From assembly GCA_016765495.1 (NCBI GenBank), contig JAESPV010000001.1, forward strand, positions 22,169-86,168: a DNA stretch of 64,000 nucleotides, given 5' to 3'. A program made the translations under genes and the position numbers. Under the pieces are notes generated by a model. It had not been told where the DNA came from. It worked only from the letters and a program-made list of their open reading frames with translations, and made no database searches. Position 1 is the first letter of the stretch; the number at the start of each line of letters is the position of its first letter. Positions 44,808 to 51,533 of the stretch are shown here, piece by piece. This DNA comes from Desulfocapsa sp. (GTDB lineage: Bacteria > Desulfobacterota > Desulfobulbia > Desulfobulbales > Desulfocapsaceae).

Positions 44808-45173
44808 ATGAATACTCAAGTAAAAGAAGCGGCCCGACAAATACTAGGCAATATTAGTGATATACAGGAAGTGCTCTGCATGGGCGGATCTGACGAATTA
44901 AACCTCAAAATTTCCGCTATCCGTGAAAGAGCGGCCTTTTTATTTGAAGGCGGTCAGGGAACCCGGCAAATAATCGACGGGTATCAGGAAGAGGCCCAGT
45001 CTAGTTTCACCATGCTGATTGAAGAAGCCAGTATCCATTTGGGCGAGAACAATACAATGAACGATGTAGAGCTGCTGCACGCCTGCAGGCTGGCTGAAAT
45101 ATTTGTCCGCCGTGCTCATGTGTATTTTGATCGCAAAGCAAGAGCTATCATGGAGGGATCTGATGCCTGTTAA
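44808..45173 (+). CDS. hypothetical helical phage protein
   Basis: The 121-residue protein is acidic and all-helical by appearance (EAARQILGNISDIQEVLCMG). No family was recognised. AGGAG lies upstream, and the 3' end overlaps the DUF3164 gene by 11 bases. Confidence 0.5.
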   Translation: MNTQVKEAARQILGNISDIQEVLCMGGSDELNLKISAIRERAAFLFEGGQGTRQIIDGYQEEAQSSFTMLIEEASIHLGENNTMNDVELLHACRLAEIFVRRAHVYFDRKARAIMEGSDAC

Positions 45174-45777
45174 AGATGATAAGGGGCGCTGGATAGATGC
45201 CACAGGTAATCCGGTACCGCCTAAATATATAGATCCAGTTGAAAAAAAACGGGATCAGATGGTGGAAAAACAGTTGCGGCAGGCCTTTCTCCTGCAGGAG
45301 CGTATGGCCAAATTTAAAAAGGCCGTGCTTGCTGATATCGGCAAATACCTGGACTGGCTTGCGCATCGCCATGGAGAAGACGCGTTGTCACCAGGTGGAA
45401 ACTATATGCTCACTGGCTTTTCAGGCAACAAGCGGATCCAGATTAAGGTCAACAAAGTGATTGAGTTTGACGAGCGTCTGCAGTTGGCCAAGAAGAAGAT
45501 CGATGCCTGTCTGGAGCGTTGGAGCCAGGGCGCAAATGATAATTTTAAAGTGGTTGTTTTCGATGCCTTTAAAGTCGATCGGAAGGGGAACGTGGATACA
45601 AAACGGATTCTTGGTCTCAGAAAGCTGAAGATAAAGGATAATGAGTGGGTAGCTGCCATGGATCTTATCACCGAGGCCATTACCATCACCGGTAATCGCA
45701 GTTATCTGATGTTTCAAATCAAAGCAGATAAAGACGCCGAATGGGAATCTTTGCGGCTTGATCTTGCGGGGGTGTGA
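45163..45777 (+). CDS. DUF3164-family phage protein
   Basis: The 204-residue protein begins MPVKDDKGRWIDATGNPVPP, the typical DUF3164 start. It continues with a helix (QLRQAFLLQERMAKFKKAV) and a basic strand-rich domain (about 75-200) containing ITEAITITGNRSYLMF. The family is common in the early region of Mu-like phages and has no proven function. GGAGG lies seven bases before the chosen ATG, although the frame is open upstream. Confidence 0.8.
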   Translation: MPVKDDKGRWIDATGNPVPPKYIDPVEKKRDQMVEKQLRQAFLLQERMAKFKKAVLADIGKYLDWLAHRHGEDALSPGGNYMLTGFSGNKRIQIKVNKVIEFDERLQLAKKKIDACLERWSQGANDNFKVVVFDAFKVDRKGNVDTKRILGLRKLKIKDNEWVAAMDLITEAITITGNRSYLMFQIKADKDAEWESLRLDLAGV

Positions 45778-45778
45778 T

Positions 45779-45940
45779 ATGGAAAAAGATACGGCCCTGC
45801 AGCTGGTCCTTGAGTATCTGGAATTCAGCTACGGTGAATTCTATGAATGGCTTGAGCGACATAAAGAAATAGAGGGCACAGAAGCCGAGCTTATCATTGC
45901 AGAGCTGAACAAGGCTCATGCAGAGGAGGCACCTAAATGA
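45779..45940 (+). CDS. small acidic phage protein
   Basis: The 53-residue product is acidic and helical (LEYLEFSYGEFYEWLERHKE). It starts one base after the previous stop and overlaps the next gene by four bases. No family was recognised. Confidence 0.5.
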   Translation: MEKDTALQLVLEYLEFSYGEFYEWLERHKEIEGTEAELIIAELNKAHAEEAPK

Positions 45941-46131
45941 AACTACGTAGTGCAACAATAAATCACAACAGTATTACGGCGGAGTGCCCGGTAGGTGAGG
46001 ATTGTCAGGCTATACAAATCACACAGGGTAAGATGATGACGTTTTCCTGTCCGCATTATCATGGACTTTACAATGGCGATCGTGGGCAGATGGTACGATG
46101 CAATTACTCTGCCATTGCATGTAATTGTTGA
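45937..46131 (+). CDS. small cysteine-containing phage protein
   Basis: The 64-residue product contains CPVGEDC, CPHYHG and a C-terminal CNYSAIACNC, six cysteines in all, suggesting a metal-binding or disulfide fold. The start overlaps the upstream stop (ATGA). No family was recognised. Confidence 0.5.
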   Translation: MKLRSATINHNSITAECPVGEDCQAIQITQGKMMTFSCPHYHGLYNGDRGQMVRCNYSAIACNC

Positions 46132-46143
46132 GATTGAGGCGAA

Positions 46144-46182
46144 ATCCCGCAGTTGCGGGATCGTCGGAGCGTAGTGGCTCCG
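46144..46182 (+). repeat. two adjacent small hairpins
   Basis: ATCCCGC-AGTT-GCGGGAT (46144-46161) and CGGAGC...GCTCCG (46165-46182) form two stable stem-loops in a 92-bp gap. There is no T-run. They may limit read-through or protect the mRNA. Confidence 0.45.
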
Positions 46183-46223
46183 GCCTGATGATGCCAGCTT
46201 AGCATTCGTAGAGACAATAAAAA

Positions 46224-46472
46224 ATGAAACGAGATTTTAAACCATACAAATTGAGCGTAAGTATCCAGGTTGAAGTTGATCTAAATGAGCTCCTGGACGG
46301 CCTCAAACTCCACACGACCATTGCAGAGATTAAGAAAAATATCGGAATGTATCTTCGGGCAGGGGTGAAACAATATAAGTTTGTACCTGGCGAGGATATC
46401 ACCATCCCGGATGAAGGACAAATTGCTGGTAACCTCCATGAATGGGATATCGTGAGCTATGGCGAAGAGTAA
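46224..46472 (+). CDS. hypothetical phage protein
   Basis: The 82-residue product (MKRDFKPYKLSVSIQVEVDL start) has a strand-rich first third and an amphipathic helix. No family was recognised. It overlaps a cysteine-rich small gene by 14 bases, and its start has no clear Shine-Dalgarno site. Confidence 0.45.
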   Translation: MKRDFKPYKLSVSIQVEVDLNELLDGLKLHTTIAEIKKNIGMYLRAGVKQYKFVPGEDITIPDEGQIAGNLHEWDIVSYGEE

Positions 46473-46635
46473 GGATACAGAAACCAGCCAAAATGCTCCA
46501 GAGATCATGGTTGGGTTGTCGGGCTGCAAAGCCTATGGCGCCAAAGACCTTTGCCCTGTTGCCTGGTGCAGAAAGGCCCGTGGTGACTGGTGTAAGGATA
46601 AAAAAGGGCAGATGTGCCGATGGGGAAATGTATGA
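46459..46635 (+). CDS. 58-residue cysteine-rich phage protein
   Basis: The product has five cysteines, in GLSGCKAYG, LCPVAWCRKARG, WCKDKKG and MCRWG, and a basic C-terminus. The spacing suggests a zinc-binding mini-domain. It overlaps its neighbours at both ends (14 and 4 bases), the usual style of this operon, which supports it although it is very short. Confidence 0.55.
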   Translation: MAKSKDTETSQNAPEIMVGLSGCKAYGAKDLCPVAWCRKARGDWCKDKKGQMCRWGNV

Positions 46636-47186
46636 AACTCATCTGTCCAGGATGCGGAAGCGTAGCCAGTGCCGAGATCTGGTTAAACGATGCCCTGTGT
46701 CGTGAGACCATGGCAGCTATTGTGAGTCTTCCCCACCCTCTTCCCGGGTCCACAATCGGCTATGTCTCCCTTTTCAGGCCCGGGAAACGGGCACTCACCT
46801 GGAAAAAGGCAAAACGGCTGGTGAATGAATTGGCCGTGCTCGTAACAACTGGACATATTCAGGTGCAGGGCAAGGTCGCACGGCCTTGTCCCCCAGGGAT
46901 ATGGGCTCTTGCCATGGAACAGATGGTGGAGCGCCGGGATAGTCTCAGGCTCCCCATGCCAAACCATAATTATTTAAAACAAATTGTCTGGGAGCTTGCG
47001 GATCGCGAGGATGCCGGGCAGGAAAAAACAATTCGCCAGCAGGAATCCCAAGGACAAAGGCCCACGCAACGGGGCGTTGATCCCCTGGAAAAAGCCCGTC
47101 AGGAATGGGATAAAAATAATGCCGGAAAGGCTGTTCCCGGGCTCCCTGATTTTGTGATAAAAGGAATGGGCAATGAAAAAGATTGA
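46632..47186 (+). CDS. phage protein with N-terminal zinc-ribbon-like motif
   Basis: The 184-residue product starts MKLICPGCGSVASAEIWLND. It has one CxxC pair near the start and a Cys at 23, then a basic middle and a Gln/Arg-rich, probably disordered C-terminus. The ATG overlaps the upstream TGA (ATGA). An alternative upstream start at 46614 is less likely. Function is unknown. Confidence 0.5.
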   Translation: MKLICPGCGSVASAEIWLNDALCRETMAAIVSLPHPLPGSTIGYVSLFRPGKRALTWKKAKRLVNELAVLVTTGHIQVQGKVARPCPPGIWALAMEQMVERRDSLRLPMPNHNYLKQIVWELADREDAGQEKTIRQQESQGQRPTQRGVDPLEKARQEWDKNNAGKAVPGLPDFVIKGMGNEKD

Positions 47187-47457
47187 AAGCAGTGAACTCT
47201 CAAAAAGCGCATTAGTCGATATTGTTGACGCAATAAGAGAAAGTAAAATTGTCCCGGACAGCCTGATTCTCAAGCTTTATAAGCACGACCTGGCGTCACA
47301 ACTATTATCAATTGAAAAACAACTGGAAGCTATCAAAGTTAAGTTGAAAAACAAGAAATTATCCAGGAAGGCCTACCAGGCTCTTGCAAAAAAGAGCAAT
47401 CAACTTGTTTTGTTAGCCAATAGAAAAGCTCAGATTTATAACGGGCTGGAGGATTGA
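47173..47457 (+). CDS. small basic helical phage protein
   Basis: The 94-residue protein is Lys/Leu-rich and predicted coiled coil (LSIEKQLEAIKVKLKNKKLS). It overlaps the upstream gene by 14 bases and ends just before gemA. No family was recognised. Confidence 0.5.
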   Translation: MKKIESSELSKSALVDIVDAIRESKIVPDSLILKLYKHDLASQLLSIEKQLEAIKVKLKNKKLSRKAYQALAKKSNQLVLLANRKAQIYNGLED

Positions 47458-47459
47458 CA

Positions 47460-47942
47460 ATGGCACCAACTAACGCCGAATACGCAAAAATCAATATTGC
47501 CTGTAAATCTTTAGCGATCGACAAATACGCCCTTATTGCTGACCGTTACGGCCTTGAAACAAGTAAAGATCTCAGCAGACAGCAAACCACGGATCTCCTG
47601 CTCCATTTTAAAACTCTGGGCTGGAAACCAAAGAGAGCAAGAAACAGCTCCAAAAGAAGTAAAACCAGCCCGATATATGAAGATCCTATGATGCGCAAGG
47701 TCGTTGCTCTCTGGATCACCATGGCTGATGCAAAAATTGTGAAGAATCCGGCAAACTACGCCATGCAGAAGTATGTGAAACGCATGACCGGCAAAGATAA
47801 CCTGCGCTGGTGTGATAAAAATGAACTCCGTATCATCATAGAAGCATTAAAACGTTGGGGGGAACGTGAGGCCGCTCCTGCGCCATCCATGGCACCCGCG
47901 GCACTAGAACATCCCTGTTCGTCGGAGATCGATCTTGACTAA
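47460..47942 (+). CDS. gemA: GemA-like regulatory protein (gp16 family)
   Basis: The 160-residue protein starts with NAEYAKINIACKSLAIDKYA and contains WITMADAKIVKNPANYAMQK and CDKNELRIIIEALKRW, the DUF1018/gp16 pattern of Mu GemA. In Mu, GemA alters host gene expression and DNA relaxation. GGAGG lies 7-11 bases before the ATG at 47460. An upstream in-frame TTG is not needed. It is followed with an 8-base overlap by the Mor-like gene, as in Mu-like phages. Confidence 0.85.
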   Translation: MAPTNAEYAKINIACKSLAIDKYALIADRYGLETSKDLSRQQTTDLLLHFKTLGWKPKRARNSSKRSKTSPIYEDPMMRKVVALWITMADAKIVKNPANYAMQKYVKRMTGKDNLRWCDKNELRIIIEALKRWGEREAAPAPSMAPAALEHPCSSEIDLD

Positions 47943-48279
47943 AAAAGAAGAGCTTGCACAGCTGCTGGCGAATCTGAATCCAACAATCGATGAATTGCCT
48001 GGGGATCTCCCGGCCGTGGCCAGAATTATAGAAAGAATGGTACCGGGAAAGGGAGTGCAAATCACACTGGCTATTGCAGCAGAAAATCGAGGTACTTATA
48101 TCCTGTTTCACAATACCGACGCCTTGGAGCGCGGGGTGCGGGATAGGTGGATAGTTGAGCAATATGAAAATGGTGTAACAGCCCCTGAGATTGCCCGAGC
48201 CGCAGAGCTTGGTGTACGGAGGGTCTGGGATATCCTGGGTACTGAGCCGGTGGATGATCGGCAGATGAAATTGTTTTAA
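47935..48279 (+). CDS. mor: Mor-family transcription activator
   Basis: The 114-residue protein matches the Mor/C activator family: an N-terminal dimerisation part with DELPGDLPAVARIIERMVPG and a C-terminal HTH, IVEQYENGVTAPEIARAAEL followed by GVRRVWDILG. Mor activates middle transcription with host RNA polymerase. The start is TTG at 47935 with GGAG upstream, overlapping gemA by 8 bases. No separate C-type late activator was recognised in the window. Confidence 0.85.
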   Translation: MTKKEELAQLLANLNPTIDELPGDLPAVARIIERMVPGKGVQITLAIAAENRGTYILFHNTDALERGVRDRWIVEQYENGVTAPEIARAAELGVRRVWDILGTEPVDDRQMKLF

Positions 48280-48296
48280 CTCAAAAGGAGCTTGCT

Positions 48297-48434
48297 ATGA
48301 CTAAAAACGAGAGACAGCGCTTAAAACGACTGGAGAAACAGGTATTAAAACAGGGCCGGAAGATTAAAAACCTGAAACAGCGGATTTGTGTACTGCGCAA
48401 CCGGGTGGTGTGGGAGCGTGTCTTAGGGTTTTGA
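48297..48434 (+). CDS. 45-residue basic phage peptide
   Basis: The product is highly basic (MTKNERQRLKRLEKQVLKQG start) and helical, with a coiled-coil-like heptad pattern. AAAGGAG lies seven bases before the ATG. It ends six bases before the first REP-like repeat. No family was recognised. Confidence 0.55.
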   Translation: MTKNERQRLKRLEKQVLKQGRKIKNLKQRICVLRNRVVWERVLGF

Positions 48435-48440
48435 GAATCA

Positions 48441-48467
48441 GGAACTAATGGGGTTTGTCCTTTTTTT
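48441..48467 (+). repeat. REP-like repeat copy 1
   Basis: GGAACTAATGGGGTTTGTCC followed by seven T. It differs by one base in 20 from copy 2. The GGGG(N)CTGTCCC core can form a small hairpin (GGGAC-type), and the T-run lets it act as a terminator. Confidence 0.7.
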
Positions 48468-48494
48468 ATTCCATTTTAATATTGGAGCAAACAC

Positions 48495-48620
48495 TTGAGA
48501 AAGAAGATTGCAAAATATACAGCGGATACGGTGGGAGCGGTATTTGTTTTGGTATTTATGGTTGTTTTTTTTATAATTATACTCCCTTTCATTCTGTCGG
48601 AAAAGTTTATGTCTCGTTGA
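48495..48620 (+). CDS. 41-residue membrane peptide
   Basis: The product starts RKKIAKYTADTVGAVFV after a TTG and continues as one strong hydrophobic helix (VLVFMVVFFIIILPFIL) with a basic N-terminus. GGAG lies seven bases before the TTG. It could be a small holin-like or accessory membrane protein. It sits between REP-like copies 1 and 2. Confidence 0.45.
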   Translation: MRKKIAKYTADTVGAVFVLVFMVVFFIIILPFILSEKFMSR

Positions 48621-48679
48621 TGACGTTTTGCTTTTGAACGATTGTAGCCTGGTATTTATCTTTTATTGAGGATCAGAAC

Positions 48680-49042
48680 ATGAAAAGAATACTATTAACT
48701 GTTTTTTTGGTACTTGGTTTTTTCTGTTCGTCTGTGGTCGCCGCAGAAACAGATATACACATAGAATGGGCGTATAACGGAAATGGTGATCTTGCTGAGC
48801 TTGGCTTTAGGCTGTATCAAAAATCACTCGATGAATCTGTCCGGCTGGTTGCAACATTTGAAGGGATCGACACCAGGGATGGAAATAGCATTATTCCGGT
48901 TGAGCCGGGGCGCAGCTTTTACGCATTGTGTGCATACAATGCAGACAGAGACGGAGCGTTGTCGGATTGGTACCCGTTTGAATATATAGCAGCCATAACA
49001 CCGGGTATGCCAGCACCAACAATCATTATAAAATTTAATTGA
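48680..49042 (+). CDS. secreted FN3-like small protein, possible moron
   Basis: The 120-residue protein has a signal peptide (cleavage near VVA-AE, residue 22) and a single domain of about 98 residues. The pattern (IHIEWAYNGN, FRLYQKS, FYALCAYNADRDGALSDWYP) resembles a fibronectin type III fold. It lies in the accessory part of the prophage between REP-like copies 1 and 2 and has GAGG upstream. A periplasmic or surface role is expected from the signal peptide. The function is unknown. Confidence 0.6.
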   Translation: MKRILLTVFLVLGFFCSSVVAAETDIHIEWAYNGNGDLAELGFRLYQKSLDESVRLVATFEGIDTRDGNSIIPVEPGRSFYALCAYNADRDGALSDWYPFEYIAAITPGMPAPTIIIKFN

Positions 49043-49092
49043 CTGAGAACGTTGACACTCAGCGGAAGGGGCTGTTTCCGTTCAGCTATAGA

Positions 49093-49120
49093 GGAACTAA
49101 TGGGGTCTGTCCCTTTTTTG
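49093..49120 (+). repeat. REP-like repeat copy 2
   Basis: GGAACTAATGGGGTCTGTCC then CTTTTTTG. It lies 652 bp after copy 1 and 22 bp before the truncated BRO-N gene. Confidence 0.75.
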
Positions 49121-49142
49121 TTTTCTTTCTAGGAGATTCACT

Positions 49143-49361
49143 ATGAACGAAGTAACCATTTTTCAATTCAATGAGCAGGAAGTACGCACCATAAGAGACG
49201 AACAAGGGGAGCCCTGGTTCGTGGCTAAAGATGCCTGCGACATTCTTGAACTCGACAACCCCACTCGTGCTATTGAGGGTCTTGATGACGATGAGCTGAC
49301 CTTACTAAAACTCAGGTCAGGTGGTCAAAGTCGGGAGATGAATATTGTCTCAGGGAACTAA
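49143..49361 (+). pseudogene. truncated BRO-N antirepressor
   Basis: The 72-residue product starts with a typical BRO-N domain (FNEQEVRTIRDEQGEPWFVA, KDACDILELDNPTRAI) and AGGAG precedes the ATG. Complete BRO-N antirepressors are 200 residues or more. Here the frame ends at a TAA supplied by REP-like copy 3, directly after SREMNIVSGN. It is either a remnant or a minimal BRO-N protein. Confidence 0.7.
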
Positions 49362-49381
49362 TGGGGGCTGTCCCTTTTTTG
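49354..49381 (+). repeat. REP-like repeat copy 3
   Basis: GGAACTAATGGGGGCTGTCC then CTTTTTTG, one base different from copy 2. It joins the 3' cut end of the BRO-N gene to the 5' cut end of a Rha fragment. Confidence 0.75.
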
Positions 49382-49581
49382 TTTGTTTCGCACATGTTCT
49401 TCGTGACATTAAACATCTTGGCTGCTCTACAGAATTTCGCGAGTCCAATTTTGGACTCGGGTCCTACGCGGATAAACAAGGCCAAATGCGGACCATGTAC
49501 AAAATGACCCGCAAAGGTTTTAGTCTCCTGGGTATGGGATTTACCGGCCGCGAAGCAATGGCCTGGAAAGAGGCATATTGA
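49382..49581 (+). pseudogene. 5'-truncated Rha-family fragment
   Basis: The frame encodes AHVLRDIKHLGC, FRESNFGLGSYADKQGQMRT and MYKMTRKGFSLLGMGFTGRE, the hallmark core of phage Rha regulatory proteins. The normal N-terminus is missing and the frame runs without a start into REP-like copy 3. It ends after AMAWKEAY, so the C-terminus is lost as well. Confidence 0.75.
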
Positions 49582-49695
49582 AGGGTCGTCAGTGTCGCAA
49601 AAAGGGTTTCAATCTGAAGGCCTTTCGATAAGCCTTTCTGGAAGTTTACCATAACTTATTTGTCAAACAGTACAAACGGTTAAAAAAAGAAAATG

Positions 49696-49725
49696 TTGAC
49701 ACAATCCGCCATATCAGGCTATCCT
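49696..49725 (+). promoter_or_regulatory. promoter for the C4-like RNA and antirepressor
   Basis: TTGACA (49696-49701), an 18-bp spacer and TATCCT (49720-49725) form a good sigma-70 promoter. Transcription would start near 49732, at a small AAGCGA...TCGCTT hairpin. Confidence 0.6.
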
Positions 49726-49731
49726 ACCCCT

Positions 49732-49948
49732 GCAAGCGAAAATATCGCTTGTTCGGGTTTGAGAGCCCGGAATACCAGGCGGACGCAACCGCCACCATAT
49801 TTTATGTCTGGTGGTTTTTTTACGTCCACACTTAGCGCAGCAAACTCCTTTGGGCGTGGGCTGTGTGGGGGGCCTTCGGGCTCGCCGGTTCCTGGTATCC
49901 GGTCTCTCAACCCGCACAGTTCCACGTCCATTTTGCGTTTGAGAGCGC
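49732..49948 (+). ncRNA. C4-like antisense RNA leader
   Basis: The segment 49755-49779 (GGGTTTGAGAG, CCGGAATACCAGG) is complementary to 49891-49913 (CCTGGTAT, CCGG, CTCTCAACCC), closing a domain of about 160 nt. Nested stems include ACCGCCACCA/TGGTGG and a GGAC-type outer pair. A second GTTTGAGAGC copy occurs at 49938-49947, so the CTCTCAA segment can pair with either. This is the logic of the P1/P7 C4 RNA, which lies upstream of an antirepressor in the same transcript and blocks its translation. The placement before an ORF6N gene fits. Confidence 0.6.
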
Positions 49949-49989
49949 TGGGCGGGGATTATTTCTTAATTCCTATCAGGAGATTTACC

Positions 49990-50649
49990 ATGAAGAAGCA
50001 ACACGAAGTAACAGTCCAGAACATTCAGTCCGCAATTCTCACCCTTCCTGGTCGTCCGCCGTTTATGGTGACCAAACAGCTTGCCGATCTCTATGAGACT
50101 GACAGTGAAAGAGTCCTGCAAGCGTATCGCAGGAACCTGAAAAAGTTCCCCGAAGATTTCGTTTTTCAGCTCACAGAAGAGGAGGCTAAGACCCTTCAAT
50201 CTGAAGGGTCTATGACATACCTTGGCGGAGCGCTTCCATACGGTTTTTCCCGCAACGGTTTCAACATGCTTTCAGCCGTTTTGCAGGGTGACGTGGCAGA
50301 CGAACGTGCCATCCAGATAATGCGAGCCTTTTCCGCATTTGAGGAGATGTTTCAGGTAAACCAAGAAGGAAGACCTGCCCTGTACACCATGGTCAAAACC
50401 GTAGATCATCACCATCTCCTGAAATATTACCATGAAGGCCGGGGCAAAATGTGCGCCATTCCGGTAAGTGATGAGGATTCAGCTGGTATGAAACAGGATA
50501 TCCTCGCAGGTATGACAACCGCCCAGGTGGCAAAGAAGTATGACCGATCAAAGTCCACAGTTAAAAAACACACTAAAGTAGAGCGTGCCCGAATAGTCCT
50601 GGAGAACAGCGGCCAGATGACATTGCCCTTCGCAGGAGGGCACGCATGA
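49990..50649 (+). CDS. ORF6N-domain antirepressor-like protein
   Basis: The 219-residue protein has an ORF6N domain (about 8-105): TLPGRPPFMVTKQLADLYET, VLQAYRRNLKKFPEDFVFQL and YGFSRNGFNMLSAVLQGDVA. The C-terminus has an HTH-like motif (TTAQVAKKYDRSKSTVKKH). ORF6N and KilA-N proteins act as phage antirepressors or DNA-binding regulators. The start is the ATG at 49990 with AGGAG upstream, since the open frame before it is the C4-like RNA. Together with a non-cleavable repressor this suggests antirepressor-controlled induction. Confidence 0.8.
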   Translation: MKKQHEVTVQNIQSAILTLPGRPPFMVTKQLADLYETDSERVLQAYRRNLKKFPEDFVFQLTEEEAKTLQSEGSMTYLGGALPYGFSRNGFNMLSAVLQGDVADERAIQIMRAFSAFEEMFQVNQEGRPALYTMVKTVDHHHLLKYYHEGRGKMCAIPVSDEDSAGMKQDILAGMTTAQVAKKYDRSKSTVKKHTKVERARIVLENSGQMTLPFAGGHA

Positions 50650-50948
50650 GCCATCCAGACTTTGTCGAAAAAGACGGAATGTATCTGTGTAATGTTATGG
50701 GAACTTTGCTCCTTATCGCCAATACAGCTTTCCATAGCTTTGATGAGCCGAAGGCTATGCGGAAGTCAGGTTTATTAATTGGTGAGTTGCTCAGTACCGC
50801 AAAAAAACGGGGGTATAAGCAGGAAAAAGAATTTCGTGTGGTCTTTGCAAGTGAAGATCTTAAGGCTCACCGTGTAGTAGCTGCCGGTCTGCTGGAATAT
50901 ATTCAGATGGAAGATATTGTTGATATGATGAACAATGAGGCAAATTAA
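50646..50948 (+). CDS. hypothetical phage protein
   Basis: The 100-residue protein has a mildly hydrophobic helix (VMGTLLLIANTAFHSF) and a charged C-terminal half. No family was recognised. It is coupled on both sides: ATGA with the antirepressor and TAATG with a 17-codon frame. Confidence 0.5.
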   Translation: MSHPDFVEKDGMYLCNVMGTLLLIANTAFHSFDEPKAMRKSGLLIGELLSTAKKRGYKQEKEFRVVFASEDLKAHRVVAAGLLEYIQMEDIVDMMNNEAN

Positions 50949-51001
50949 TGGCCACCAAAGGATTCATGTGGCCGTCTTCGTACCCTGAAGGAGCAAGCTA
51001 A
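50948..51001 (+). CDS. 17-residue mini-ORF, possible coupling peptide
   Basis: MATKGFMWPSSYPEGAS is read between two TAATG overlaps: its ATG overlaps the previous stop and its TAA overlaps the next ATG. GAGG lies before it. It may only relay ribosomes to the next gene. It could also be coincidence. Confidence 0.3.
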   Translation: MATKGFMWPSSYPEGAS

Positions 51002-51228
51002 TGAGTGATAAAACACCGGTAATAACCCAGTTTTCCTATTGCGACTCAGGCAACGCGGCGGATATTCTGGACGGCACACTCTTTGTCACCCGCTTTCTGC
51101 GGGAGGTGTCTCCGGCATTTACCGATGCCAACGGAAACGCCGGGCTTTCCGATGATGGCAGCACTGGCCTGCACATGATCCTGTGCGGTATTGAAAACTC
51201 CATTTCCCTGGCGATAGAGAGGCTATAA
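51001..51228 (+). CDS. hypothetical phage protein
   Basis: The 75-residue protein (MSDKTPVITQFSYCDSGNAA start) has no recognised family. GAAGGAG lies before the ATG. It is the last gene before a palindromic repeat and a terminator-like hairpin, so it probably ends the middle operon. Confidence 0.5.
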   Translation: MSDKTPVITQFSYCDSGNAADILDGTLFVTRFLREVSPAFTDANGNAGLSDDGSTGLHMILCGIENSISLAIERL

Positions 51229-51231
51229 CCA

Positions 51232-51351
51232 CCTTAAACCGCGGTATGCGGTGTGCGGTATGAGGAAAAGACTGAAAGACCTGTTTTTCGGAGTCTTCGC
51301 TTACCTGCCCTTCCGCACACCGCACACCGCACACCGCATACCTTAAACCGC
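51232..51351. repeat. heptamer palindromic element A
   Basis: Left arm units are GCGGTAT GCGGTGT GCGGTAT. The right arm is three CCGCACA-type units plus CCGCATA. The arms pair over a central part containing TTTTTCGGAGTCTTCGCTTA and CCTGCCCTTCC. The central and right part reappears inverted in element C. Confidence 0.75.
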
Positions 51352-51533
51352 TGTTCCCCCCTTGCCATAAAATAGTGCACCCCTGCACGATGGCCCTTTA
51401 CTAAAAACCCCATATAACTCTTTCCATACACATCATCTTCTTCCTCTCTAAACCGGGACAGGTCATTATTTTCAGGCCTGTCCCGGTTGCCCGGGGTTGA
51501 ACATCAGAAAACTACGTTTATCTGGAGAGGGCC
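51352..51533. other. gap before the lysis genes
   Basis: Nothing coding was recognised. The gap contains the hairpin at 51451-51488 and probably the promoter for the lysis and late genes, which was not identified. Confidence 0.4.
51451..51488 (+). terminator. strong hairpin before the lysis/late genes
   Basis: AACCGGGACAGG (51451-51462) pairs perfectly with CCTGTCCCGGTT (51477-51488), a 12-bp GC-rich stem with a 14-nt loop and no T-run. It could stop middle transcription. Confidence 0.5.

Larger units (their letters stand above)
49582..49989. other. non-coding stretch with promoter and C4-like RNA
   Basis: The frame of the downstream gene is open through this region, but its translation looks non-natural, while the DNA shows long-range complementarity and a promoter (entries at 49696 and 49732). 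49582-49690 shows nothing recognised. Confidence 0.6.

Noticed and set aside
48455..48637. 60-codon frame with many Tyr, Phe and Cys residues
   Set aside because: It overlaps the better-supported 41-residue membrane peptide in another frame and starts inside the REP-like repeat's T-run.
49693..49989. Open reading frame upstream of the ORF6N antirepressor that would lengthen it by 99 residues
   Set aside because: The translation is rich in Pro, Ser and Arg and lies on the promoter and C4-like RNA; AGGAG marks the ATG at 49990.
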